From: Chara braunii
Taxonomy: Eukaryota > Streptophyta > Charophyceae > Charales > Characeae
DNA: 26,789 nucleotides
NCBI GenBank assembly: GCA_003427395.1
Contig: BFEA01000636.1
Location: 736,723 to 763,511, forward strand
Direction: 5' to 3'
Positions 18,057 to 26,789 of this stretch are shown here, in pieces. Each line of letters begins with the position of its first letter. The stretch's first letter is position 1. Made by a program: the position numbers and the translations under genes. Below the pieces are notes generated by a model, which ran no database searches, was not told where the DNA came from, and saw only the letters and a program-made list of their open reading frames with translations.

Positions 18057-19066
18057 GCTAATTCGGCCTTTGTTGCCATTTTCTTTGCCTTCATGTATTT
18101 CCTCATCATCTCGTTCTTGGTTTCTTTCCAGGATCCACTAGACGCGACGATGGTCATAATGTCCCTTCCCAAGCTTAGCGACACGTGCTGCCCTAGGTGC
18201 TCCATCTTTTCCTCTTCCGTCCATTTTAGTAAAGCTGCTAGGTTCTCATAGTCTATCAGGAACTCCGTAATGTTTGCCCCGTCGAATGTGAGTTTCTTCT
18301 TTGCATCTGCGAGATATCCCTGGTTCTTGTTTAGTGCCCGGGTGAGGGTGGTGACTATCCTCTTGAGACCACCTTCGGAGCTATCTGCTTCTCTAGCTGC
18401 ATTGGTCCCTTCCCCTTCCTTGCTTTCCCTCTGCTTCTCCTTGGTTTTCGGCGTTCCTTCTGGGTCAAACGATCCTAGCACCCTTTCCCTAAGGCTCCAG
18501 AGTCCGTCGCACGCCCCTGTTACTTTCGACGTGGCTGGCAGTCGACTAGTGCCGCTGTCGATGGCAGACGGGGTCATAACGTTTTCCGTCTCCTCCGTCG
18601 GGGGGTCGTTCTTGTCCTTCCCCTTCTTACTAGGTGTTCCTTTGTGACTATTATCCTTCCCCTCATACCTGGCCTCGTCCTGATCGGTCCTGCGTCCCTC
18701 ACGTGACCCTGCGCCCTGGGGGTCCTCTTCATCCTCGACCATCATCTGCTCGATAAGCCTTGCCTTAAATTCTGCAGTCTGCTTTTCTATCTCTGCCGAT
18801 TTACGACTGGCATCCGAGACTTTTGTCTTTTTAGGGGTGGCTCCTGCTGAGTTCCGAGGGCTTGTTCTCATATCATTTCCCCCTTCCCTGTTTTCCTGAG
18901 GTCCCTTTTTGCTGCCCCCAGCTTTCCCCGAACTTTCTCCAATTGAGGCGTTTTTTTCCGTCTTCTCAGGTTCCTTCCAGTTTGGCCGACTCTCGATCCC
19001 TGGCTGATCCCTCGTTTCGTTCCCCATCCCCATTCGTGCCCTAATTCCCTCCGCTCTGCTGGTCAT
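17999..19066 (-). CDS. gag: M1 Gag, N-terminal and core part
   Basis: A 355-codon frame starts with ATG at 19066. The first ~230 residues are low-complexity, rich in Lys, Glu, Ser and Gly. The core follows at about residues 235-340: LTFDGANITEFLIDYENL, then LKWTEEEKMEHLGQHV, then SGSWKETKNEMMRKYMKA. This is the typical Ty3/gypsy gag pattern (F-x-G...F-L...Y, E-K...L, W...L/M...Y). Gag forms the cytoplasmic particle. The last ~20 residues are out of phase with the continuing gag frame, so a frameshift truncates the core. A TAG lies upstream of the ATG in the same phase. The gene follows D by 478 bp. Confidence 0.8.
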   Translation of the reverse strand: MTSRAEGIRARMGMGNETRDQPGIESRPNWKEPEKTEKNASIGESSGKAGGSKKGPQENREGGNDMRTSPRNSAGATPKKTKVSDASRKSAEIEKQTAEFKARLIEQMMVEDEEDPQGAGSREGRRTDQDEARYEGKDNSHKGTPSKKGKDKNDPPTEETENVMTPSAIDSGTSRLPATSKVTGACDGLWSLRERVLGSFDPEGTPKTKEKQRESKEGEGTNAAREADSSEGGLKRIVTTLTRALNKNQGYLADAKKKLTFDGANITEFLIDYENLAALLKWTEEEKMEHLGQHVSLSLGRDIMTIVASSGSWKETKNEMMRKYMKAKKMATKAELAAVQRRNSANFRGNGPHNE

Positions 19067-19544
19067 CGATCCCTTCCTCAGTCGCTATTTCTTTACCTAG
19101 CCTGCACATGGAAATTTGTTTTTGCGAAAAAGTGGCCGGTTGTTCATAACTGTCCTAGCCCCGACCCTAAAATCCGCCTATTCCCATGTTTTTGCGTCGT
19201 ACGTTTAATCGGCCCGACTCTTCTGACTTTTCTTTCCCAGGGCGTCCTTCAGGTTTCCTCCCGCCGGGGGGCTTGCTGCCGCTGCTTGGCATTTTATCAC
19301 TGCCGCGCTTTGGCTCTTAAGGTGGTGTTTGAGCCCAGTGGCCTCCTTATCGAGGATGGCCCTTTTGGCTTTTCGACCTCCAAATGCCCCAAAGTTTTCT
19401 GGTGCAGGTGGTTTTCCTAGTTCCTCCTTGTCCTGCTATCGGGTCGGACGAAACTCCAACCACTGCCCCCCCTTTTTAGGTGATAGCTGCCTTCTTATCT
19501 CAGTCCCCGTCCCTTATTTCCCTATTTCTTTCTGACGCATTTTC
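19067..19544. other. Spacer between paralogue D and gag; no gene recognised
   Basis: There is no credible minus-strand frame and no motif that I could recognise. This is the largest gap in the A-B-C-D-gag series, where other gaps are 64-143 bp. Confidence 0.4.
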
Positions 19545-20330
19545 TCATGCCGGTCCCTCAGGCCTGCCTTGCTCATCCGGTTCTTCGAACAGATCGGCCA
19601 CCCCAGCAAGATAGTTTTCTCCCATCTCTATTTCCCTAACGATTATTGGTTCATACTCCTCAAACGCCAAGCGAGGCAACCCGAATATCAAAATTTCAAT
19701 CAGGTCGAGTAATTCCCAGACCTGATTATCCCAGAACGGTCCATGCCTGACCGACACGTCGTAAAACATCCCCGTTGTCTGTGGTCGAAAGTGGTGAATC
19801 CAGACCAGGGTCGAATCCACTAGGTCCCTAACCCTCTCAAGGCTGCCAAATACCAGGTCCACCATGAAGCGGGGGACTCGGCACCTCAGCCCTGTCATTG
19901 GGGCCTTAAACTCTCGCTAACCTCCTACTTCCACCCGGATCCTCAACCCCACATTCCTCCTCCCTCGCACTTCCTGGCCTACTCGGTTCAGTACCCTAGT
20001 AGCCCTTTGAAAGATTGGTAACAACCCATGTCCTAGTGCGAGCTCCGTTCCTAACATATGCCACCCAAGCTCTGGCAGGTATACGGTCCCGGTCACCCTG
20101 AGGTCAATGTACAGATCGTCCCCTGACCCCCTATTAATCCTCATACCATTCCACAAACATTCCACCATCATGAACGCCTGGTCCCTTCCTAGGGTCACGG
20201 CTCTCCATTCGGTATCAATCCCTCGGACCCTGTAGCTTGCCGGGAGCGATACCTCCCATCCGCCCCCACATTCCGTGGGTGGCCGCGGGTGCGTGAGTCG
20301 TCGCGACATCCGGGCAAGTCTCATCGCCAT
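19545..20330 (-). pseudogene. Paralogue D of a novel protein family upstream of gag
   Basis: One phase runs from ATG at 20330 to the stop at 19545 (262 codons), interrupted by a single TAG at 19917-19919. In paralogue B the aligned residue is Trp in a gapless match (B: GGWKEFK; D: GG-stop-REFK), so a TGG-to-TAG change is likely. It shows all family blocks: GGWEVSLPA near the N-terminus; GTVYLPELGW and LALGHGLLPIFQRA in the middle; VPRFMVDLVFGS; RHGPFWDNQVWELL; and IIVREIEMGENYLAGVADLF near the C-terminus. The end is acidic and Pro-rich. No signal peptide or membrane segment is evident. Function unknown; I recognise no family. It follows C by 143 bp and is the copy nearest gag. Confidence 0.75.
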
Positions 20331-20473
20331 TGTCGATTAGCGGTCCCCTGCACAGTTTAAACAGCAAGCGAGTTTGCTTATTCCATCCATTCCCCGGCCC
20401 TTACCTGAGCAATTCCTTGGTCCTTATCTCAATGCCTCTTTCCCCTTCTATCTCTTTCTTTTTCTCGACTCTT

Positions 20474-21274
20474 TTACCAGCCTGTTCCTACTCCCGTCGA
20501 CTCAAACAATCGGTGTAAATCATCCACGTATGTCATCCCCTAACTTATTTCCCGCCGGACGACGCCCCATAGAACTTCATCACCTACGACCGGGGCCCTT
20601 GGCCTGGTGGTAAAAACGGCGCGCAGAGTCCGCAACACCTCATACTTCTGCTCCCCGCTAAACGGCCCCATTTCTAGGAAGGCCCGGTAGTATTCCCGAT
20701 GTATCATTGGGTCCTCATATGTCAGAGTGGCAAAGTCAGCTACCGCGCGTCTGACAAGTTCCACTCCGCCTAGCCTTTCTAGCAGGAAGGGCGGCAGTCT
20801 CATCCGGACATTTTCAAAGCTCCCGACCATGGCTACCCTAAGGTTTGTTGTTACATCATCCATCCCTGGGTCCACGAATTCGATTCCCGTCTGCCACACC
20901 AACTGCCACGCCTCTTCGAACATGCTCAATGGATCCTCCCCTGACGCCAACATAACTCCAAACTCCCGCCACCCATCCTCTGACATATACAACCGCCCTT
21001 CAGCATGCACATGCCCCCGCGGGTCCGAGTTTCATTCCCCATTCTCGTCTGCACGCCACTCAACTTTCGTTACTAAGTAAACCATGTTTTCCGCAAGTTC
21101 GACTCCGACCCAATCCGCCACCCGGTGCCAGCCTCCACTTGCCGCTGGCAAGCTAACCTCTATCCCGCCCGGTACTTCCCTAGGCGGTTTAATGCCCAAG
21201 GGGCGTTCCTCGAGGAACGTCCTTCTTCGCGTCATTACGCACTCGCCTTTGATCTCCTGGCTCGCAGTCCGCAC
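20474..21274 (-). pseudogene. Paralogue C of the novel family
   Basis: One phase runs from ATG at 21274 (alternative ATG 21235) to TAA at 20474-20476, with in-frame TGA (21032-21034) and TAG (20540-20542). Family blocks before and after the stops show that they are internal: GGIEVSLPA, RLYMSEDGW with MLASGEDPLSMFEEA, MRLPPFLLERLGG, EMGPFSGEQKYEVLRTL and VVRREIS. Beyond the TAG the phase continues as GMTYVDDLHRLF, matching the C-terminus of A, B and D. The gene thus originally reached about 266 residues. It lies 83 bp after B. Function unknown. Confidence 0.72.
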
Positions 21275-21357
21275 TGAACCCTACAATGGCCAGACATCCC
21301 ATTCCCTTATCTTAGCAATTTTTCCCATACTTGCCTAGCCCCACGGCTTTCCTGCGC

Positions 21358-22104
21358 TTAGTCGAACCACAGTACTTTGAACAGTTTGAACACATCATCC
21401 ACATAGCAAGGTGTTGCTGCTACCTCATGGCGGATTATGGCCTCCCTAGTTTCCGGAGCCACCTCCTGCCAATCATTCCTTTCGATATCCAAAATGATAA
21501 GGACCTTCCAGGCTCTATCGCCATGGAAGGGCCCATACTTCAAGGACGTCCTATAGAATTCCTCTGCCAGCCATGCGCAGTTCACGTGTATTCGCTCCAT
21601 CATGTCCGCTGCCTCTGTTACGTGATAAAAACCCCCAAACCAGTCGGCCACGAACTCGGGCACCCAGGTCTTGATTCGGGCGCCAGGCGGTTTAAATTCC
21701 TTCCATCCTCCCATCACGACTCTACTGCTGACCGTATCCCANCCTTTGTTAGCAAACCNTTCCCCCGCCTGTCGAGCCCTTGCCTCAGCGTCCCCTAANA
21801 GCCACATCGGGTTCTGTCCTGCCGCGAGCGTTGTGCAGAACAGGTGCCAACCTTGTTNAGAGAGAACNATCNTCCCNGCTGATTCCACCCTTCCTTCNGC
21901 AATCTCTTCCCATCCTTCCTCTTCCCTCAGCGGGTTCCAGACACGCTCTATCCAAAGGTACGATAGCTCCGGCACAATCTCATACCCCCGCCAATCACAT
22001 ATGGTCCCCTTTCATTCATTGCCCGACGGTATTGACATCTCTACTCCCCTTCCGACTCGTCTTGGTTCCCATGTGCAGTCCCATAGCTCGAGTTCCCGGG
22101 CCAT
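21358..22104 (-). pseudogene. Paralogue B of the novel family
   Basis: The best start is an ATG at 22104-22102 (MARELELWD), which resembles the MARWL start inside A. The phase is broken by a TGA at 22012-22014, at a position that is Trp in A. After it the frame is open to 21358 (248 residues in all). Blocks: GVEMSIPSG, SYLWIERVW, GWHLFCTTLAAGQNP, WVPEFVADWFGG, KYGPFHGDRAWKVLIIL, and IIRHEVAATPCYVDDVFKLF. Several ambiguous bases (21741-21898) blur the middle. The ATG lies 64 bp after the stop of A. Function unknown. Confidence 0.72.
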
Positions 22105-22168
22105 CGCTCCCTACCTGCACATAGTCGACAACTCATTTTCCCCATGTAAGCCCCTCCCCTCAGAAGTC

Positions 22169-23005
22169 TCAGTCCTCTATCTCATACCCGTCCTCCTCAT
22201 CACTAGAATCCTCCTCCTCGTCTAAGAACATCTCTTTCACCCCTTCCAAGAAGGTTTCCCCTGCCGCCACGTTTCGGTAAACTATTTGCCAATACACCGG
22301 ACTAGGAACAAAGACTTCGTCGGCGCTGAGGAGGTTTAACACCTCAGCTAATTCTTCCGCCCAGTTTCCTTCAAACGGCCCTGCTTTCACCAACAGTCTA
22401 AAGAAGTCTTGTCTAGCACATTGGTACAACCTCAGGTGTGTCATCGATTGGCATATACGTTCCAGTCTATCCCTGGTCCCAAAGACTGCATCCACCAGAA
22501 ACGGGGGTAGCACGCACCTCATTGTCCTAAGAGGACGTCTCATATTTTTCCGGTCCCTGAGTTCCACTCGCACCTCCATCCTTTCCATCTCCATTTCTGC
22601 CCGCTGACATGCTGCCCATACCACTTCCCGTTCCGCTTGCCTAAACAGCTGATCCGGTGTCGTGCCCAATACTCGTCCCACTACCATTGCATTTTCCAAT
22701 TCCTGTGATAGGTAGACCCATTCTCGAGCTTCCACTGTTCCAAGGAATTCTAGGTCCATCAAGCTAGGTGAAAGTCTCGTCAGGCTGACCTTAGTCCAGA
22801 TTGTCTCTATCCAGAGGAACGTGTCCTTCTCGTCCAGCATCATGGTCTCATAGGCCGGTTCTAGGTCGGTCCACGTCCCTTCTTCCGGGAGAACAACAGA
22901 TACCCCATCCTTTACCTCTATAGGCATTTCCGGACCACTAGAGTAGACAGGAGGCGACAACCATCGCGCCATCTTGTTTCCTGGCGCTTGTCCTGTTTTC
23001 CACAT
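22169..23005 (-). CDS. Paralogue A of the novel family, uninterrupted
   Basis: The 278-residue frame has no break from ATG 23005 to TGA 22169-22171; a second Met at 22972 (MARWL) matches the start of B. Family blocks are GVSVVLPEEGTW, DTFLWIETIW, GTVEAREWVYL with GRVLGTTPDQLFRQAE, VLPPFLVDAVFGT, KAGPFEGNWAEELAEVL, and IVYRNVAAGETFLEGVKEMF. An acidic tail (DEEEDSSDEEDGYEIED) closes it. A Glu/Arg-rich middle (EMEMERMEVRVELRDRK) may be helical. No signal peptide, transmembrane helix, zinc finger or nuclease motif was seen. It is first in the minus-strand series A-B-C-D-gag. It could be an element-encoded accessory protein or a captured host gene; I cannot decide. Confidence 0.8.
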   Translation of the reverse strand: MWKTGQAPGNKMARWLSPPVYSSGPEMPIEVKDGVSVVLPEEGTWTDLEPAYETMMLDEKDTFLWIETIWTKVSLTRLSPSLMDLEFLGTVEAREWVYLSQELENAMVVGRVLGTTPDQLFRQAEREVVWAACQRAEMEMERMEVRVELRDRKNMRRPLRTMRCVLPPFLVDAVFGTRDRLERICQSMTHLRLYQCARQDFFRLLVKAGPFEGNWAEELAEVLNLLSADEVFVPSPVYWQIVYRNVAAGETFLEGVKEMFLDEEEDSSDEEDGYEIED

Positions 23006-25785
23006 GAGAGTACCACACGGCCCCTTATGGTCGGATGGTTTGATTTTCCTTTTCTAGATGAGATTTGTTTTCAGACCCCTCATCCGGGTCTCCCTAACTT
23101 TTCTTATCCATTTCCCAGGTGCCATTGCCCTACCATACCCCCAATTGATCATGCTTAGCTGACATTGCTTTCTCGGGGTTCCTTTTTCTTCCGACTCCTA
23201 TCCAGCCTCTTCCTCATGTTCTCTCACTCGTGCGGACATAGACCTGGAGGTGAGAATAGACTTAGAAGCTCGGTCCCCATCCACCATTCATCAGGTAACT
23301 TTACAGATGGAGGCACAAAAAGCAAAACTCAGGCAAACGTCGCACACAGGTCGGTCATCTCCTCACCGGCCTTTTCCCCAGAAATGGTCTCTCCACTGTT
23401 ACTATCGGCAGGGTTTTATCCCATACCTCAAGCACAGCTCAACCGTCGCGAGCGCGGTACCCAGATTCCAGTGGGCGGTCGCCCTCACCTTCTTGCCCAG
23501 AATATTCCATTCCGACTTGCCGCTCGTGTACCCACCGTTAATCTCGGGAATCACCCCGCACATCTCGGTAGGGCCATTGGAGCCAGCCGTCCAGGCATTC
23601 ACTTGCATCGGTCCGATAAGGAACAGCCTTTCCCAAACCAGGCTACGAGAAGCTACTGACCGCCTCCCAAGCTCCGTCTTTGCCCCCATGCAGTGGTGCT
23701 CCCTCTGCCAGTCCACAGGCTAGGCCCCGCCTGAGGAACGTTTCACACCCTGCCCGGTGGATCAATCGAGCCGAAGCCCGTTACCTCGTGGACAAGAATG
23801 CTAATAAGCACTCGACGTGACAAACTCCCGTTAGACAGCTCGGTGGCCTGACCCCCGCATACGAACAAACGGCAGCCTGCAAAGAGAGCGGTGTTTGGCA
23901 ATCCGAAGTGGCCGGTGCAGACCCCTCCTTTCCTTCCAAATGGCAGGACGCTCGAAATCCCATTCATGCAATCACACGTCCCAAGTGGGACACACATAAC
24001 ACAAGTGCCTTTCCCCTGGTGCGCCCAACGCTTCCTACCCATAGCTCACAATTTTTCCCTCGGGACAGTGTGTGCCACTCACCCCTAACTTCCATACATA
24101 GTGCCCTGTTCCTTCTCGTGGGCATCTTCAAAGGTGAGCTAGTTTTCCTCGGAGTCTAGCAACTCCCTTCATTCCCTTATCTTCGCTTGTGTGTCCGTTC
24201 ATAGGGNAGGATTGTTCCTTCTCGATTACCCTTTGTGTTCATATGAGGTTCCTTCAAGCATTAAGTGTGGTGCATGGAGCCCGCTGGGCTCCGAAGAGGA
24301 GAGAAGGCACCCGGGTCGGTCGGATCGCTCCGCCGCGGGATTTTCATTGGGACCCGGACTAGCCCGAAATCCCAACCGCCTGCCAGGTAACCGGAACCCC
24401 CCTTTCACACGAAGAGGAGGGGTCGACCTGNGGCTTGCCCAAGGCTTCCCCGGTCTGACGAACATCAGCTCGAGGGAAGGAGGACAAGAGTCACCTCCAA
24501 GGGAGATGGCTGATCAAATGTGCAACATGCATGTTTTTCCTCCAGGTCTGGCCTTGCCATGCGCCCAGCCACCCTCAAATCTGATTCACTCAAGGGATAG
24601 AGCATACACAAGTCCTCGTTCCTTCTCTTAATGTTTATATTCACGGTCATGTGTCGGGCGCCACCCTCGAGACCGTATGGGTCAGTTTAACCCAGTACCC
24701 GACACCTCCACCATTTTTGTAGGGGCCGCACCTTGAAGGACTTTCGAGCCTTGGTCGACCCCACTGCGGGTCCCACTTGGCTCGACCCGCCCACGCTCAC
24801 GCTCAGCGCGCGGGTCGTTCGTCCCAGGGGCACCCCCACCTAGTGCTTTGAGATGAATGGGGCTGGGCCAGTTGCGAGAGGGCTTTACATTGGGGGATGT
24901 AGCTCCACTCTCGCGTCAAGATGATAGCTCTTTGGCACTCGTGGCGTTTTCTCGATTCAGTTAAGTCTGGCCAGGCAATTGCTCCTTCCAATACGCAGGC
25001 ATTCCAAGGAATTCATCGAGAGTTTACCTTCATTTTGTGTGTAGGCCAAGCGTCATCCCTTGGACCACACACCTTTTCACTAAGCCTAGCGACTCAAGAC
25101 CGCCCCTGCGGCATCCTCGGGGTGGAGTGGCACCGCCCGAACCCCTAGCCGATATTTTCTTTTTTTGCTCGAGTCACTAGTATCGCATTCACCTATCCAA
25201 GACCGCCCTTAGTCCTTCCGGGCGTACACTGCATTCAAGAGAGTCATTGCATTCAATCGACACACAATGTCACACCCCATGGTCTACCATGCAGTCATGC
25301 TTTCAATCCTCAAGTCCCTCCCACATCCGTGGCCCGCCCGAATCCCAAGTCTTTCCCTTGTCGGCTTCCCGGTGAATCCAGTCCCGCTCAACACCCATCC
25401 CCAAGCTACTCACCTGCACAACACCACACGAAGCATGGACCAAATACAATCCCCGTTGGGGTCAACACACCATCCCTCCCAGCAAGCCTAAGTTTTCTTT
25501 GCCCTTCGATGATCCTTTGGTTGTCCCGTCCTTCCCTCAAGCAAAACCATGCATTCACCTTAGTCATGCAGTCGGGGGAGATGGTTGAGTCAGACTGACC
25601 TTGTTACAAAAACAGCACTCCTTTCCGCTTTATCCAATGTCCACAGCAGTCCAACGCTTTTCCTTCTTGGTGGCACAAGGGACCGGCGGCCCTCCCTTTG
25701 CCCTCTCTTTCCACCAAGTGAGGATCAAGTTCGTTACCGTTCGTCCCCTGGCAATGTAACAGGTGAGGGTAGAGGTCAATTAAGT
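23006..25785. other. Upstream of paralogue A; no gene recognised, possible M1 leader/LTR
   Basis: Short ORFs occur on both strands but none shows the A-D family blocks or any other recognised motif. A PBS-like TGGCGCCCGACAC on the minus strand (24663-24651) and nearby inverted repeats (GTGTCGGG at 24651-24658 and CCCGACAC at 24701-24708) may mark an LTR edge, but no direct repeat partner was found. If M1's 5' LTR lies here, I could not match it to 8000-9190. Confidence 0.3.
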
Positions 25786-25789
25786 GCCA

Positions 25790-25900
25790 TGAAAAGGAAG
25801 GAGTGAGGGAGAGGTAAGGGCTAAGGAGTTTGGAAGCATGGGGGAAGAGAGAGAGAAGGAGAGAGAAAGGGGGAAAGGGAGAGAGAGAAAATTCAAGAAG
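25790..25900 (+). repeat. Purine-rich (GA-rich) tract
   Basis: About 110 bases are almost entirely A and G on the plus strand, including several GAGAGA runs at 25845-25890. It is followed after about 60 bp by a run of 15 C (25961-25975). Such tracts can form triplexes and often break assemblies. Confidence 0.7.
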
Positions 25901-26011
25901 TTTTCACATCCTAATCGACCTCGCCCCCTCTTGACCTACATCTACCCAAGATCCCATCTACCCCCCCCCCCCCCCTCTTGCGATCCTCATGACTTTTGAG
26001 TGGGTGAAGGA

Positions 26012-26789
26012 GACGATAAAGAAGAAGGGTCGGGGTGGCTGGCTGTGGTGGACTGGTGTAGGTGATGGAGGAAGAACAAGGGTTGAGGTGGTCGGTTATG
26101 GTGGATGGGTGTAGGTGATGGAGGTGGATGAAGGGTTGGGAGTGGTCGGCTATGGTGGGTGGGTGTAGGTGACGGCGGTGGAAGAAGGGTTGGGAGTGGT
26201 CGACTATGGTGGATGGGTGTAGGTGATGGAGGTGGAAGAAGGGTTGGGGGTGGTCGGCTACGGCGGATGGGTGTTGGTGAGGGAGGTGGAAGAAGGGTTG
26301 GGGGTGGCCGGCTATGGTGGATGGGTGTAGGTGATGGAGGTGGAAGAAGGGTTGGGGGTGGTCGACTATGGTGGATGGGTGTGGGTGATGGAGGTGGAAG
26401 AAGGGTTGGGGGTGGTCGGCTATGGTGGATGGGCGTGGGTGATGGAGGTGGAAGAAGGGTTGCGGGTGGCCGACTCTGGTGGATGGGTGTAGGTGATGGA
26501 GGTGGAAGGGTTGGGGGTGACCGGCTATGGCGGATGGATGTAAGTGATGGAGGTGGAAGAAGGGTTGGGGGTGGTCGGCTATGGTGGATGGGTGTGGGTG
26601 ATGGAGGTGGAAGAAGGGTTGGGGGTGGTCGACTATGGTGGATGGGCGTGGGTGATGGAGATGGAAAAAGGGTTGGGGGTGGCCGGCTATGGTGGATGGG
26701 TGTAGGTGATGGAGGTGAAAGAAGGGTTGGGGGTGGTCGGCTATGGTGGATGGGTGTGGGTGATGGAGGTGGAAGAAGGGTTGGGGGTG
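26012..26789 (+). repeat. 54-bp minisatellite, about 14 units, running off the window
   Basis: Units begin at 26041, 26094, 26148, 26202, 26256, 26310, 26364, 26418, 26472, 26523, 26577, 26631, 26685 and 26739. Spacing is 54 bp apart from the first (53) and ninth (51). Each contains 'ggctatggtggatgggtgta' or a near variant, then a purine-rich half. From about unit 3 one plus-strand frame (LWWMGVGDGGG type) and two minus-strand frames (one Pro-rich, PPPTLLPPPSPTP; one His/Pro-rich) remain open to the edge. The one internal length change after unit 2 is 3 bp. Confidence 0.9.

Larger units (their letters stand above)
9191..23005 (-). mobile_element. Large Ty3/gypsy LTR retrotransposon M1 (internal region)
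   Basis: In minus-strand order: four paralogous ORFs (A-D), gag, zinc knuckle, protease, RT, RNase H, integrase, an additional ORF, a repeat-bearing tail and a polypurine tract. The protease-RT-RNase H-integrase order defines Ty3/gypsy. The pol tail has no chromodomain; it ends in an E-L-E-D-L-D-G-T...R-G-P-F block. From memory, this block and phrases such as SGPKS...PEVTILGF resemble a gypsy lineage widespread in fungi. The coding parts carry about nine in-frame TAG/TGA codons and two or more frameshifts, so this copy is inactive. The LTR pair was not found; the 5' LTR may lie beyond 23005 or outside the window. Confidence 0.75.

Noticed and set aside
23250-24159. Several 80-160 codon ORFs on both strands upstream of paralogue A
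   Set aside because: They overlap each other in several frames, lack the A-D family blocks and show no motif; they are likely chance frames in GC-rich non-coding DNA.
7912-24707. LTR ends at 7932 and 24707, both finishing 'cccgaca' on the plus strand, as a pair bounding M1
   Set aside because: Beyond the last few bases and shared 'ctcgag' and 'ggtcat' words, the two stretches do not align, so they are more likely related families than one LTR pair.
24651-24708. PBS-like TGGCGCCCGACAC on the minus strand and GTGTCGGG/CCCGACAC inverted repeat
   Set aside because: It resembles an LTR edge, but the adjacent bases do not end in CA, no tRNA T-arm match extends it, and no matching LTR was found at 8000-9190.
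26012-26789. CRISPR-like array
   Set aside because: Units are contiguous 54-bp repeats without unique spacers, so this is a minisatellite.

Overview
This window looks like nuclear DNA from a green-lineage eukaryote, made almost entirely of LTR retrotransposons in several states of decay. A charophyte alga such as Chara would fit, but the sequence cannot prove it. Three things support the plant/alga reading: an 11-base match to the plant initiator-tRNA-Met primer-binding site (7244-7254), a chromodomain-type Ty3/gypsy pol tail (5945-6403), and a short fragment of mitochondrial nad4 (4389-4580). Isolated 'n' bases, clustered at 2096-2563, 12729-12803 and 21741-21898, point to a draft assembly. 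I see no tRNA, rRNA, CRISPR array or ordinary host gene.

Region 1-7240. A decayed gag-like gene runs off the left edge (1-814, minus). Two related LTR-like repeats of about 1.1 kb lie in the same orientation (about 3250-4300 and 4590-5761). A 192-bp nad4 fragment sits between or inside them. The second repeat is preceded, in minus-strand order, by a polypurine tract and the broken 3' end of a chromovirus pol (5945-6403). That pol frame stops where a plus-strand LTR (6405-7240) appears to begin. This LTR carries ACGT-core palindromes and is followed by a primer-binding site and a 51-bp tandem repeat.

Region 7250-9230. Two minus-strand element 3' ends are recognisable, at 7932 and 9190. Each has an LTR start (TG), a G-rich polypurine tract and a nearby CGCGATG hairpin. 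The second leads into an LTR-like stretch with 65-bp repeats.

Region 9191-23005. This is one large minus-strand Ty3/gypsy element, called M1 here. In transcription order it holds four diverged tandem paralogues of an unrecognised 250-280 aa protein (A, B, C, D; 23005-19545), then gag, a CCHC zinc knuckle, an aspartic protease, reverse transcriptase-RNase H and integrase. Downstream are an extra ORF with nuclear-localisation-like and SUMO-interaction-like motifs (12067-11480) and a long tail with tandem repeats. The pol order and sequence are typical of Ty3/gypsy, and from memory the sequence is closest to a lineage common in fungi. Most in-frame breaks are TAG or TGA, as expected from C-to-T decay. 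Gene A is uninterrupted.

Region 23006-26789. No gene was recognised. It ends in a purine-rich tract, a 15-base C run and a 54-bp minisatellite of about 14 units that continues past the window edge.

The main novelty is the A-D paralogue cluster upstream of gag. Other points are a possible T TTT TTA frameshift site between protease and RT, the extra 3' ORF, and the mitochondrial fragment at the LTR.
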